A DNA stretch of 64,000 bases. Origin: Bog-473 sp963828825. Its GTDB lineage: Bacteria > Actinomycetota > Acidimicrobiia > Acidimicrobiales > RAAP-2. Positions 55,291-64,000 of the stretch are shown here, piece after piece. Location: NCBI GenBank assembly GCA_963828825.1, contig CAWHGF010000007.1, positions 992,001 through 1,056,000 of the forward strand, in the 5' to 3' direction. A program made the position numbers and the translations under genes. The first letter of the stretch is position 1. Every line of letters starts with the position of its first letter. The notes under the pieces were generated by a model that did no database searches, was not told where the DNA came from, and saw nothing but the letters and a program-made list of their open reading frames with translations.

Positions 55291-57791
55291 TCAGGGCTCC
55301 GCCGGATCGCTCGGCGCCCCCTGCACCAGCTCGAACGAGGGGTTGAGCATGGCGGGCCGGCGGCCCCAGGTGCCCACCATCCCCTCGGCCACCAGGCGGG
55401 CGCCCGGCTCGATCCCGGCGATCCTCGGCCTCCCCTGGAAGACGAGGAGCAGGCCCCCCGTCCCGTCGCTGAGGACGCACTCGAGGTTCGAGGTCCCCGC
55501 CCGGGGCTGGACCCGGACCGACTTGACCCGGCCGGCCACCCGGACACGCTGGCGCGGCACCACCGACGCCACGGGCGTGGTGGCGCCGGCCCGCAGGGCC
55601 AGTGTCTGGTCGGCCGCCAGCACGGCACCCGGCCGCTTGGGCCCATCCCGCCGCCCCATCCGGTCCACACCGCTGCGCGCCTCGTGATCCACCGGCGCCG
55701 ACCCGTCGCCCGGCGCGCCACCCAGGCGGGCCCGCTGGACCGACCGGCCGTAGGAGCGGACCCGCTCGCCGAATTGGCCGCCCACGGCGAAGGGGACGAT
55801 CGTGGCGCTCACGTGGGGCACCTGGCCCAGGACGGCGGCGATCTTGTCGGCGGTGCGGTCGTGCAGGAAGCGCTGCCAGACCCTCGCATAGCTGCGCCGC
55901 GGCAGCAGCACCGTGCACTCGGTGTCGCCGTCCAGCGTGGCATCGGCCACGAGCTCAATGGCCGCCCGACCGAGGCGCCGGTCCGGAACCTCGATGATGT
56001 CGAGCGGCAAGCGGCCCAGGCCGAACCGGCCCCACTCGGACTCGAGCTCGTGGGCCGCCTTGGTGTCGATGTCGAAGTGCACCGCCCGCAGGTCGTCCGG
56101 TGCCAGGGTGCGCGCGTACTGCAGGGCGCGCACCGTGGCCATGTCGAGGCGGTCGACGAACACGACGACCACGTGGCGTCGCAGCACCGGCTCCTCCGAC
56201 GCCTCGGCCACCCCCGTCTCGAGCATCTCGGCCTCCGCGACGTACTGCCGGTGCAGGCGGATCAGTCCGATGTAGAGGAGGGGCCCGACCACGAAGATCA
56301 GCCAGGCACCCTCCTTGAACTTCGCCACGGCGAAGATCAGCACCACCGTGAAGGACAAGAAGGCGGAGAACCCGTTCACGACGATGCTGCGCCGCCAGTG
56401 GCCCTCCCGCGCCGTCAGGTGGTGCTTCACCATCCCCGAGCCGGCCATGGTGAAGCCGGTGAACACGCCGATGGCGTAGAGCGCCACCAGCCCGTTGACC
56501 TGTGCCTTGTACACGAGCACGAGGGCCAGGGCCACGCCGGTCAGCACCAGGATCCCGTTGGAGAAGGCCAGGCGATGCCCGCGCCGCGTCAGTTGGCGCG
56601 GCAGGAAGCGGTCACCGGCCACGAAGCTCGCCAGGTACGGGAACCCGTTGAAGCTCGTGTTGCCGCCGGTGTAGAGGATCAGCATCGTCGCCAGCTGCAC
56701 GACGTAGAACGCGAGGTGGCCGACCGGGCTGGTACCGAAGACCGCCTTGGCCTCCTGGGACACGACCGTCGGTGAGCCGATCTGGTACGGCACGGCGTGC
56801 GTCCACCGGGCCAGCAGCGTGACGCCAAGGACGAGGAAGGCCAGCGTCGAGCTCATGGCGACGAGGGTCTGGCGGGCGTGCTTGGCCTCGGGCCTCCGGA
56901 AGCTGCTCACCCCGTTGGAGATGGCCTCGAGCCCCGTGAGCGACGACCCGCCGTTGGCGAAGGACCGCAGCAGGAAGATGAAGGCCAGCCCCATCAACCA
57001 GCCCTCGCCGGGGGTGCCGATCTTCCCCCGTAGAGCTGGCTGGCCGGCGGCAGCGGGATGTAGTGCAGGGTGCCGAGCGCCTCCTTCACGATCCCGAGCA
57101 CAATGACGCTCGCCAGGGACAAAATGAAGAAGTAGGTGGGGATGGCGAAATAGCTCCCCGCATCGCGGATGCCGCGCAGGTTGCCGTACAGGAGGAGCAG
57201 GATCACCGCGACCGTGATGGCAACCGTGTCGGTGGTGTTGGCGAGGCTGGGCACCGCGCTCGTCAGCGCCGCCGTGCCGGCCGACGTCTGGACGGCCACG
57301 GTGACCGTGTAGTCGATGAGGAGGGCGACCGCTGCGATCTGCGCGATGCGCGGCCCGAAGTTGTCGCGGGCCACCACGTAGGAGCCACCGGCCTTCGTGT
57401 AGAGCTGAATGACCTCCAGGTACGAGAGGGTGACGAAGAACAGCACGGCGAGGATGGCGAGGGTGATGGGGACCACCAGGGCGAAGGCGGCCAGGCCGAC
57501 GTAGGGCACCAGCTGCGTCAGCATCTCCTCGGTGCCGTAGGCCGAGGAGGAGATGCAGTCCGGCGCCAGCACGCCAAGGGCGGTGGGCTTGCCCAGGCGC
57601 TCCGAGGCGAGCTGCTCGGTGACGAGGGGAGGCCCGAGCAGCTTGTTCTTCAGGCGGTAGCGGCGGGTCTCGGGGATGTTCTCCGCGGCGACCCCGGGCA
57701 GGGGCCCCGCAGGCGGGGTCACGGTGGTCGGGGTCGCGGGGGCTGCGCTCGCGCCGGCCGAGGTCGCGGTGGTTGGGGTCGCCACGGCCAC
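55291..57791 (-). pseudogene. APC-family permease fused to an OB-fold domain, with one frameshift
   Basis: Part 1 (57791 to about 57025) holds the first five helices (ISSSAYGTEEMLTQLVPYVG). Part 2 continues at GKIGTPGEGWLMGLAF with seven more helices, a cytosolic domain and a C-terminal OB-fold (about the last 90 residues, RVRVAGRVKSVRV, GLLLVFQGRPRIAGIEPG). The frames join if the G5 tract at 57025-57029 were G6, restoring LYGGKIGTP. In mycobacteria the permease (Rv2690c) and OB protein (Rv2694c) are separate genes around ceoB/ceoC. Confidence 0.8.
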
Positions 57792-57858
57792 ACAGTAGAA
57801 GCAATCGCCCCGGGGGCCCGGTTTTTGCAAGACCCGAGGCGGCGTGTTGCACTGTGGC

Positions 57859-58536
57859 GTGCACGTCATCGTCGTCGGGTGTGGCCGCGTGGGGTCCGGG
57901 CTCGCCATCTCCCTCAGCGCCGAGGGACATTCGGTCGCCGTCCTGGACAAGTCGGCCAAGGCCTTCCGCCGTCTCAAGGAATGGGACGGCCCTTGCATCG
58001 TGGGGTCGGGGTTCGACCGGGACGACCTCGAAAAGGCGGGCGCGCTCGAGGCCGACGCGCTGGCCGCGGTCACCAGTGGCGACAACACGAACATCCTGAC
58101 TGTGCGCATCGCCCGGGAGACCTACAAGATCCCCAACGTGGTCGCCCGCATCTACGACCCCCGCCGGGCCGAGATCTACCAACGGCTGGGGATCCCCACG
58201 GTGGCCACGGTGACGTGGACCATCGACCAGGTGCGGCGACGCCTGCTGCCCGACAAGGACGCCGATGACTGGTCCGACGCCACCGGGCGCCTCACGCTGA
58301 TCGACCGCTCCCTCCCCGACGATTGGGCCGGACGGCCCCTCGGCGAGATAGAGCAGCCCGGGCGCCTCAGCCTGGTGTCGGTGACCCGCTCCGGCGTGCC
58401 CCGCCTCGATGGTCGCGAGTTGGTCGGCCAGGAGGGCGACGTCCTGCACATCGCCGTGCTCGACGACGCCCTGCGCCAGTTCGACGACATGCTGACCCGC
58501 ACCAAGGGCCGCGCCCAGGACGGTCCGCCGCAGTGA
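57859..58536 (+). CDS. TrkA-type potassium uptake regulator, first (CeoB-like)
   Basis: 225 residues: RCK-N NAD-binding domain VIVVGCGRVGSGLAISL, ARIYDPRRAEIYQRLG, then RCK-C domain (about 140-220). Gates a Trk-type K+ channel by binding nucleotide. GTG start; GTGA overlap with the second TrkA; divergent from the permease, as with Rv2690c/Rv2691. Confidence 0.92.
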   Translation: MHVIVVGCGRVGSGLAISLSAEGHSVAVLDKSAKAFRRLKEWDGPCIVGSGFDRDDLEKAGALEADALAAVTSGDNTNILTVRIARETYKIPNVVARIYDPRRAEIYQRLGIPTVATVTWTIDQVRRRLLPDKDADDWSDATGRLTLIDRSLPDDWAGRPLGEIEQPGRLSLVSVTRSGVPRLDGRELVGQEGDVLHIAVLDDALRQFDDMLTRTKGRAQDGPPQ

Positions 58537-59204
58537 AGGTGGCCATCGCCGGGGCGGGGAGCGTCGGCACCGCCATCGCGTCGGACCTGCACGCCAACGG
58601 CCACGAGGTGCTCCTCTTCGAGCAGGACCCCGAGTTGGTGGAGCGCCTGCGCCACACCCTCGACATCACCTGGGTGGCGGCGGACGCCTGTGAGGTCTCC
58701 TCGCTCGATCGCGCCGGCCTCGCCACGGTCGATGTCGTGGTGGCCGCCACCGGCGACGACGAGGACAACCTCGTCATCTCGCTCCTGGCCAAGCAGGAGT
58801 TCGCCGTCCCGCGGGTCGTGGCCCGGGTCAACCATCCCAAGAACCAGTGGCTCTTCAACGAGAGCTGGGGAGTGGACGTGTCGGTGTCGACCCCCCAACT
58901 CCTCACCGCGCTCGTCGAAGAGGCGGTCTCGGTGGGCTCGCTGGTCCGACTGTTGCAGTTCAAGGGCGGGGTGGCCCACCTGGTCGAGATCACCCTCGCC
59001 GAGGATTCGCCGGCCAACGACACTCCCATCGCCGACCTGGCCTTCCCGCGTGATGCCGTCGTGGTCGCCGTGGTCCGGGCCGACCGTCTGATCGTCCCCC
59101 GGGGCGACACCACGCTGCAGTCCGGCGACGAGGTGCTCGTTCTGGTGACGGCCGATGCCGAGGACGCCGTGCACGCACTGTTCATCGCGGAGCAGCAGGC
59201 GTAA
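58533..59204 (+). CDS. TrkA-type potassium uptake regulator, second (CeoC-like)
   Basis: 223 residues: VAIAGAGSVGTAIASDL, LFEQDPELVERLR, VARVNHPKNQWLF, and a C-terminal RCK-C domain. Likely forms a mixed RCK ring with the first. No TrkH channel gene is in the window. Confidence 0.92.
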   Translation: MKVAIAGAGSVGTAIASDLHANGHEVLLFEQDPELVERLRHTLDITWVAADACEVSSLDRAGLATVDVVVAATGDDEDNLVISLLAKQEFAVPRVVARVNHPKNQWLFNESWGVDVSVSTPQLLTALVEEAVSVGSLVRLLQFKGGVAHLVEITLAEDSPANDTPIADLAFPRDAVVVAVVRADRLIVPRGDTTLQSGDEVLVLVTADAEDAVHALFIAEQQA

Positions 59205-59325
59205 GCGCAACCAGCCGGCAACTCCCGTAACGTGCCTGTACACGGCGGCCAAACGTTCGCGGGTTCGACGTCTAATTGTCACGGTCGCTCAAGCCGGAGA
59301 CCCGGTCGCCCGTAGCATTAAGAGT

Positions 59326-60129
59326 ATGGAGGCCGCGTTCTTCGATCTCGACAAGACGGTCATCGACCGCGCCTCCATCGCCGCGTTCGGGCGGCCCTTT
59401 CTCAAGGGCGGCCTCATCAAACGACGGACGGTGGCGCGGGCCGCCATATCCCAACTCATTTATCTCTACTTCGGCGCCGACGAGGAGCGACTCGTCCGCG
59501 TGCGCGAGTCGATGCTGGCGCTGACCAAGGGATGGGATCGGGCCCAGGTGCGTCAGATCGTGCGCGAGACGATGCTCCAGACGATGGAGCCGATCATGTA
59601 CGCCGAGGCGCTCGAGCTCATGGAGCTGCACCGGGCCGCCGGCCACCGCGTCTACCTGGTGTCCGCGTCACCCGAGGAGATCGTGTTGCCCCTCGCCGAC
59701 CTGCTCGGCGTGGACGGGGCGATCTGCTCGCGGGGCGAAGTCGACGAGCAGGGGTGCTACACCGGCCGCATGGCGTTCTACGCCTACGGCGAGTCCAAGG
59801 CCACGGCCATGCGCGAGCTGGCGGAGCGCACCGGCCTCGACCTGGCCGCCAGCAGTGCCTACTCCGACTCGGCCACCGATCTGCCGATGCTCGAGGCGGT
59901 CGGGCGCCCCGTGGCGGTGAATCCCGACCGGGCGCTGGCCAAGGTGGCGCGTGAACGCGGCTGGGAGGTGCGCAACTTCACCAAGCCGATCCGCTTGCGC
60001 GACCGGGTGGGACGCACCACGCCCGTGGTGACCACGAGCCTGGCGGTGGCCGGCGCGGTGCTTATCTTGTGGCGGCGCGGCCTCAGGGGCCGCCACGCCG
60101 CAGCCAGGCTGGCCGGGCGCGCCGCGTAG
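59326..60129 (+). CDS. HAD-IB family phosphatase (SerB-like)
   Basis: 267 residues. HAD motif I FFDLDKTVID, motif II LVSASPEE, Lys in YGESKATAM, motif III YSDSATDLPML. The C-terminal 40 residues include a membrane-like helix (TSLAVAGAVLIL) and basic tail. Could dephosphorylate phosphoserine or a lipid phosphate; the membrane tail favours the latter. Confidence 0.88.
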   Translation: MEAAFFDLDKTVIDRASIAAFGRPFLKGGLIKRRTVARAAISQLIYLYFGADEERLVRVRESMLALTKGWDRAQVRQIVRETMLQTMEPIMYAEALELMELHRAAGHRVYLVSASPEEIVLPLADLLGVDGAICSRGEVDEQGCYTGRMAFYAYGESKATAMRELAERTGLDLAASSAYSDSATDLPMLEAVGRPVAVNPDRALAKVARERGWEVRNFTKPIRLRDRVGRTTPVVTTSLAVAGAVLILWRRGLRGRHAAARLAGRAA

Positions 60130-60143
60130 CGTCTCTGGTTCTT

Positions 60144-60218
60144 CTACGCCTCGCGCAGGCGGCGGGCGGCGATGACGCCGATGGCGACCAGCAGGGCGAG
60201 GACGAGCAGCTTCTTCAT
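60144..60218 (-). CDS. 24-residue single-helix membrane peptide (DLW-39-like N-terminus)
   Basis: Starts MKKLLVLALLVAIGV and ends RRLREA. A positively flanked hydrophobic helix 21 bp after the sigma gene stop. The opening resembles the small DLW-39-type actinobacterial proteins. No clear ribosome site, so moderate confidence. Confidence 0.4.
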   Translation of the reverse strand: MKKLLVLALLVAIGVIAARRLREA

Positions 60219-60239
60219 GCCAGCAGAGCCTAGGCGCCG

Positions 60240-61205
60240 TCAGACGGTCAGCAAATCACGCGCCCCGGTGTCCGAGGACGGGTGGCGCAGCTTCGACATG
60301 GCCCGGGCCTCGATCTGGCGGATGCGCTCCCGGGTGAGGTTGAAGTGCTCGCCGACCTCCTCGAGCGTGCGGGGCTCACCCCGGTCCAGCCCGAAGCGCA
60401 GGCGCAGGATCTCGCGCTCACGCTCGTCGAGCGGGGACAAGAGCCGGCCGATCTCGTCGGGCAGCAGGGACACCGCCGCCACCTCGAAGGGCGACTCGGC
60501 GGAGCGGTCCTCGACCACGTCGCCCAGCTCGGCGTCCCCGTCCTCACGCAAGGGCTCGGACAGCGACAGCGGCTCGGCTCGGAAGCGCAGTGCCTCGACG
60601 AGCTTGTCCTCGGGCATCTCGACCTCGATGCCCAGTTCGGCCAACGTGGCCGGGCGGCCGAGCTTCAGCTCCAGGCGCGCCTGGGCCTTCTGCACCCGGG
60701 CCAGCGTGTCACCGGCGTGCACGGGCAGGCGGATCGTCCGGCCCGTGTTGGCGATGCCGCGGGTGATGGCCTGGCGGATCCACCAGGTGGCGTACGTGGA
60801 GAACTTGAAGCCCTTGCGCCAGTCGAACTTCTCGACGGCGTGCATCAGGCCCAGGTTGCCCTCCTGGATCAGGTCCAGGAGCGGGAGGCCCGAGGCCTGG
60901 TACTTCTTGGCGATCGAGACGACCAGACGCAGGTTCGACTGCACGAACGTCTGCTGGGCCTGCTCACCCTCCATCACGGCACGACGAAGCTCACGCTTCT
61001 TCGCGGTGGTCAGCCCCTTGGGCGCCTTGGCCACGTCCGCCTCGGCCTCGCGCCCGGCCTCGATGGCCTGAGCCAGGCGGACCTCGTCGTCCTTGGTCAG
61101 CAGCGGGTACTGACCGATGTCTGTCAGGTAGAGCCGGACGAGATCCTCGTCATCGCGCTCGAATTCGTTCCTTGGCCAAAATTTTCGCCAAACCTTCCGT
61201 CCCAT
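60240..61205 (-). CDS. Sigma70 factor, principal/group 2 type
   Basis: 321 residues from ATG 61205. Regions 1.2 (DLVRLYLTDIGQYPLLT), 2 (NLRLVVSIAKKY, FSTYATWWIRQAITR), 3 (GRPATLAELG) and 4.2 (TLEEVGEHFNLTRERIRQIE) are all present. The short N-terminus, without the acidic region 1.1, suggests a group 2 (SigB/HrdB-like) rather than the main vegetative factor. Confidence 0.92.
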   Translation of the reverse strand: MGRKVWRKFWPRNEFERDDEDLVRLYLTDIGQYPLLTKDDEVRLAQAIEAGREAEADVAKAPKGLTTAKKRELRRAVMEGEQAQQTFVQSNLRLVVSIAKKYQASGLPLLDLIQEGNLGLMHAVEKFDWRKGFKFSTYATWWIRQAITRGIANTGRTIRLPVHAGDTLARVQKAQARLELKLGRPATLAELGIEVEMPEDKLVEALRFRAEPLSLSEPLREDGDAELGDVVEDRSAESPFEVAAVSLLPDEIGRLLSPLDEREREILRLRFGLDRGEPRTLEEVGEHFNLTRERIRQIEARAMSKLRHPSSDTGARDLLTV

Positions 61206-61306
61206 GACCACGGCAGGGGAACCTGGCCGGGCTGTCGCGCTCGTCAAAACGCAGCCGGCGACCGTTTCGGGCGCACGTCGGCTGCCCAGACAGTGTAATG
61301 GAGCTG

Positions 61307-61954
61307 TCAAGATGTGTGTACAGCAGGGAAAACGCGGGTCTCGCCAAACGCCCGTTCAATTTCGGACCCGGGCGGGGCGTCCCTCGTCAGAAGCCCCTCT
61401 GCAGACGCCTCCAGGAGTGAACGACCACCGCTGATCTCGCCGCTCAGATCCCGGTGGGCTCCCGTCAGGACCTCCAGGACCGAGGCCTCGCTGACCGGCG
61501 TTGCCGTCCGCCGGTGGGCGCCGTAGACGGCCTGCAGGCGCGGGAGCACCGTCAGGACCAGCGCCACCACGCCGTCCCGGGCGTCGGGCCCGGTGGCCAG
61601 GGCGTCGAGCGTCCCGGCCAGAGGGCCGGCCGGTGCGGTCACCAGGTCGGTCCGGTCGACGCCGGCCCGCACCGGGAGCCGCTCGAACCAGCGGGCCGCC
61701 AACAGCCCGTGGCGCCGGGACACGCCGGCGCACCAGACCCGCAGCGCCGGTTCGAGCCCGGCGGCAGGGCCGCCGCTCGCCCCGCTCGCCCAGGCCCCGC
61801 TGAGCTCGAAGATCCGGTTCTCGACCCAGCAGTAGGCGCCGACCAGCCCGGCCAGCTCGTCGATGCCCCGCCACGCCGTGGTGGTGGCGATATCGGCCTC
61901 AGGCGACACAGCCTCAGGCGACACAGCCTCAGGCGCCACAGCCTCAGGCGCCAC
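61307..61954 (-). CDS. Conserved hypothetical helical protein
   Basis: Up to 215 residues, all-helical, ferritin-like in appearance (AYCWVENRIFELSGAW; HGLLAARWFERLP). Belongs to an actinobacterial family of unknown role. N-terminus uncertain: four in-frame GTGs lie in 15-bp repeats (61954, 61939, 61924, 61909), the first overlapping nadE by 11 bp. Confidence 0.6.
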   Translation of the reverse strand: MAPEAVAPEAVSPEAVSPEADIATTTAWRGIDELAGLVGAYCWVENRIFELSGAWASGASGGPAAGLEPALRVWCAGVSRRHGLLAARWFERLPVRAGVDRTDLVTAPAGPLAGTLDALATGPDARDGVVALVLTVLPRLQAVYGAHRRTATPVSEASVLEVLTGAHRDLSGEISGGRSLLEASAEGLLTRDAPPGSEIERAFGETRVFPAVHTS

Positions 61955-61955
61955 C
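61896..61955. repeat. Four tandem 15-bp repeats at the nadE/hypothetical junction
   Basis: GCCTCAGGCGACACA (two copies) and GCCTCAGGCGCCACA (two, the last with one change). On the minus strand each unit reads TGAGGCTGTG, that is a GAGG ribosome-like site and a GTG; the nadE stop codon lies in the last unit. Confidence 0.9.
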
Positions 61956-63683
61956 CGACTCCTCCAGGGCCGAGGAGCGGTAACGGTTCGTGATCGGCAT
62001 GCGCCTGTCCTTGCCGAAGGCCTTGGTGGTGATGCGCACGCCGGGTGGCATCTGGCGCCGCTTGTACTCGGCGCCGTCGACCAGGCGCACGACCTGGTCG
62101 ACCACGGCGGGATCGAAGCCCTCCGCCACGAGGTCAGCCGCGGTGCGGTCGCCTTCGACGTAGCCCTGGAGCACCGGATCGAGCTCCTCGTAGGGCGGGA
62201 GCGACTGGTCGTCGCGCTGATCCGGGCGCAGTTCGGCCGACGGCGGCTTGTCGAGCACGCTGTCGGGGATGGGTCCCGGCAACCCCTCGAGCACCGCCTG
62301 CGTGTTGCGGTAACGGCACAGCTCGTAGACCAGCGTCTTGGGCACGTCCTTGATCACGGCGAAGCCCCCGGCCGAGTCGCCGTAGAGCGTGGAGTAGCCC
62401 GTCGCCATCTCGCTCTTGTTGCCCGTGGTGAGCACGATCCATCCCTTGGCGTTGGACACGGCCATGAGCAGCACGCCCCGCAGGCGCGACTGCAGGTTCT
62501 CGTCGGTCAGCCCGAAAGGCTCTCGCCCGAGCAGCGGCGCCAGCATGGAGGCGAAGGCGACATGCGCCTCCTCAATGGCGACCGTCTTGAGGTCGATGCC
62601 CAGGCGATCGGCCAGCGCGTCGGCGTCGTCCCGGGAACCCTCGCTCGAATACCGCGACGGCATGGAGATGCCGTGTACCCGTGACGCCCCGAGTGCGTCC
62701 ACGGCGATGGTGGCCACCAGCGACGAGTCGATGCCGCCCGACAGGCCGATTACCGCTTCGGTGAAGCCGTTCTTGCGGAGGTAGTCGCGGGTGCCGAGGA
62801 CGAGCGCGGCGTACACCTCGGCGTGGTCGCTCAGCGCAGGGCGGAGCGGCGCCGGTGTCAGCGGTGCGCGGTCGGCCCTTCCGGGCTCGGTCACCGCGAT
62901 CCGCGGCAGCAGCTCGGTGACGGCACGCGGTGGATGGGTCCCGACGGGCAGATCAACGACCACCAGATCTTCGGCGAACTGGACGCCCGATCCGACCAGC
63001 GTCCCGTCGGCCGCCACAATGAGGGAGTCGCCGTCGAAGACCAGCTCGTCCTGGCCTCCCACCTGGTTCACGTAGGCGATGGCACACCCGGCCTCGGCCA
63101 CGCGGCCCGACAGCATGGCGAGGCGCTCGGCCCGGCGGCCCCGGTTGTACGGCGACGCGTTGAGGTTCACCACGACGTCCGCCCCCCCGTGCCCCGCCTG
63201 TGCGACGGGGCCGTCGTCGAACCAGACGTCCTCACAGATGGAGACGCCGACCCAGGCGCCCGCCACCCCGAAGAGCGGGGGCGGCTCGCTGCCCGGCACG
63301 AACCACCGCTGCTCGTCGAAGACGCCGTAGTTGGGGAGGAAGTGCTTGCGGTACACGCCCAGCACCCGGCCGCCCGCGCAGACCGCGGCGGCATTGGCCA
63401 GCCCGAAGCCGCCCGACGAGGCGCCCACGAACCCGACCACCACGGCGCAGTGCCCGGTGGCGGCGGCGACCTTTTCGAGCGCGGCGACGTTGTCGGCGAC
63501 GAACCCGGGCTTGAGCAGGAGGTCCTCGGGTGGGTAGCCCGGGATGGCCAGCTCTGGCACGACGCAGAGGTCGGCCTCCGCCGCCTCGGAGGCGGCCAAC
63601 GCGGCGAGCACCCGCTCCACGTTGCCCGAGAGGTCACCCACGACGGTGTTGAGCTGGGCGGCGGCCAGGCGCAGGTGCGGCAT
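61944..63683 (-). CDS. nadE: Glutamine-dependent NAD+ synthetase
   Basis: 579 residues. N-terminal nitrilase-like amidase (about 1-260: CVVPELAIPGYPPEDLLL with Glu, Lys in YRKHFLPNYGVFDE, Cys in VSICEDVWF) and C-terminal synthetase with PP-loop GLSGGIDSSLVA. Last step of NAD synthesis from the nadB/nadC pathway. Confidence 0.96.
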   Translation of the reverse strand: MPHLRLAAAQLNTVVGDLSGNVERVLAALAASEAAEADLCVVPELAIPGYPPEDLLLKPGFVADNVAALEKVAAATGHCAVVVGFVGASSGGFGLANAAAVCAGGRVLGVYRKHFLPNYGVFDEQRWFVPGSEPPPLFGVAGAWVGVSICEDVWFDDGPVAQAGHGGADVVVNLNASPYNRGRRAERLAMLSGRVAEAGCAIAYVNQVGGQDELVFDGDSLIVAADGTLVGSGVQFAEDLVVVDLPVGTHPPRAVTELLPRIAVTEPGRADRAPLTPAPLRPALSDHAEVYAALVLGTRDYLRKNGFTEAVIGLSGGIDSSLVATIAVDALGASRVHGISMPSRYSSEGSRDDADALADRLGIDLKTVAIEEAHVAFASMLAPLLGREPFGLTDENLQSRLRGVLLMAVSNAKGWIVLTTGNKSEMATGYSTLYGDSAGGFAVIKDVPKTLVYELCRYRNTQAVLEGLPGPIPDSVLDKPPSAELRPDQRDDQSLPPYEELDPVLQGYVEGDRTAADLVAEGFDPAVVDQVVRLVDGAEYKRRQMPPGVRITTKAFGKDRRMPITNRYRSSALEESGGA

Positions 63684-63780
63684 CGTCCAACATTATCGGC
63701 GGGCCCCCGCCCCTCCGGCTGGGGCCCGCAGGACCGGGGTCCCGGATGAGCACCGTCCCCCCGCATGCGAAGCTAGGGCG

Positions 63781-64000
63781 ATGCAAAGTCAGCGGGATTA
63801 CGTGCTGCGGACCGTGGAAGAACGGGGCGTCCGTTTCGTCCAGCTGTGGTTCACCGACGTGCTGGGGACCCCCAAGGGGTTCAACATCACCTCGGCCGAG
63901 CTGGAGAACGCGCTCGACGAGGGCATGACCTTCGACGGCTCGGCCATCGACGGGTTCAGCCGGGTCCAAGAGGCCGACGTCCTGGCCCGTCCCGATCCCA
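63781..64000 (+). CDS. glnA: Glutamine synthetase, type I (N-terminal part)
   Basis: 73 residues before the window ends. Beta-grasp domain: VRFVQLWFTDVLGTPKGF and FDGSAIDGFSRVQEADVL, the standard GlnA N-terminus. ATG 63781 has AGGG just upstream. Which GlnA subclass cannot be told from this fragment. Confidence 0.93.
   Translation, partial: MQSQRDYVLRTVEERGVRFVQLWFTDVLGTPKGFNITSAELENALDEGMTFDGSAIDGFSRVQEADVLARPDP

Noticed and set aside
57860..58449. Upstream extension of the permease-OB frame to 58449
   Set aside because: It runs antisense through the TrkA gene; the permease begins near 57791.

Overview
The window is 64 kb of high-GC DNA (about 70% by eye) with dense, translationally coupled genes, many GTG starts and actinobacterial gene order. 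The block lysS-coaX-panD-panC-Rossmann/DUF2520-folK-folB-folP-folE-hpt-tilS-zincin has the order known from Mycobacterium (Rv3598c to Rv3626c). RsrA-like anti-sigma, CeoB/CeoC-like TrkA pair, CGNR and BTAD proteins also point to Actinomycetota. A MurL/MurD2 pair and secreted proteins with GDAxFYGSTGG repeats make an Acidimicrobiia-like lineage my best guess (inference).

Layout. 1-1.8 kb: polyprenyl synthase, a small secreted protein and its decayed paralogue. 1.9-15.2 kb, minus strand: one long biosynthetic operon for NAD (nadB, nadC), pantothenate/CoA (panD, panC, coaX), folate (folE, folP, folB, folK), lysS, a TilS-HPRT fusion, a zincin and a SigR/RsrA pair; many junctions are ATGA or GTGA overlaps. 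15.2-17.3 kb: P450 and SDR. 17.2-22 kb: a zinc/manganese ABC importer facing an ArsR, a His-rich metal binder and a Fur/Zur regulator. 22-23.4 kb: MaoC hydratase and MerR sharing a promoter region. 23.4-26.9 kb: pgeF, murL, murD2, which together control peptidoglycan stem-peptide positions 1 and 2. 26.9-34.7 kb: CADD/TenA-like enzyme, broken AEC permease, CGNR regulator, TetR and two DHA2 exporters, AlkB.

34.9-42.7 kb is an accessory island at a tRNA-Thr(CGT) gene. The 3' 48 bp of the tRNA is repeated at the far end as a direct repeat, as expected for site-specific integration. Inside are small unknown genes, a zinc-ribbon protein, a 71-residue protein with an LAFTG sorting signal, a secreted six-repeat protein, long non-coding DNA with palindromes, and a decayed IS30 element into which an intact IS21 element has inserted (5-bp target duplication). 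No integrase remains.

43-64 kb returns to core genes: paired cyclic-nucleotide-binding proteins, a BTAD/AAA regulator, holB-tmk-topA, a proton-pumping pyrophosphatase, an APC permease fused to an OB-fold domain (one frameshift), two TrkA proteins, a HAD phosphatase, a principal-type sigma factor, nadE and the start of a glutamine synthetase.
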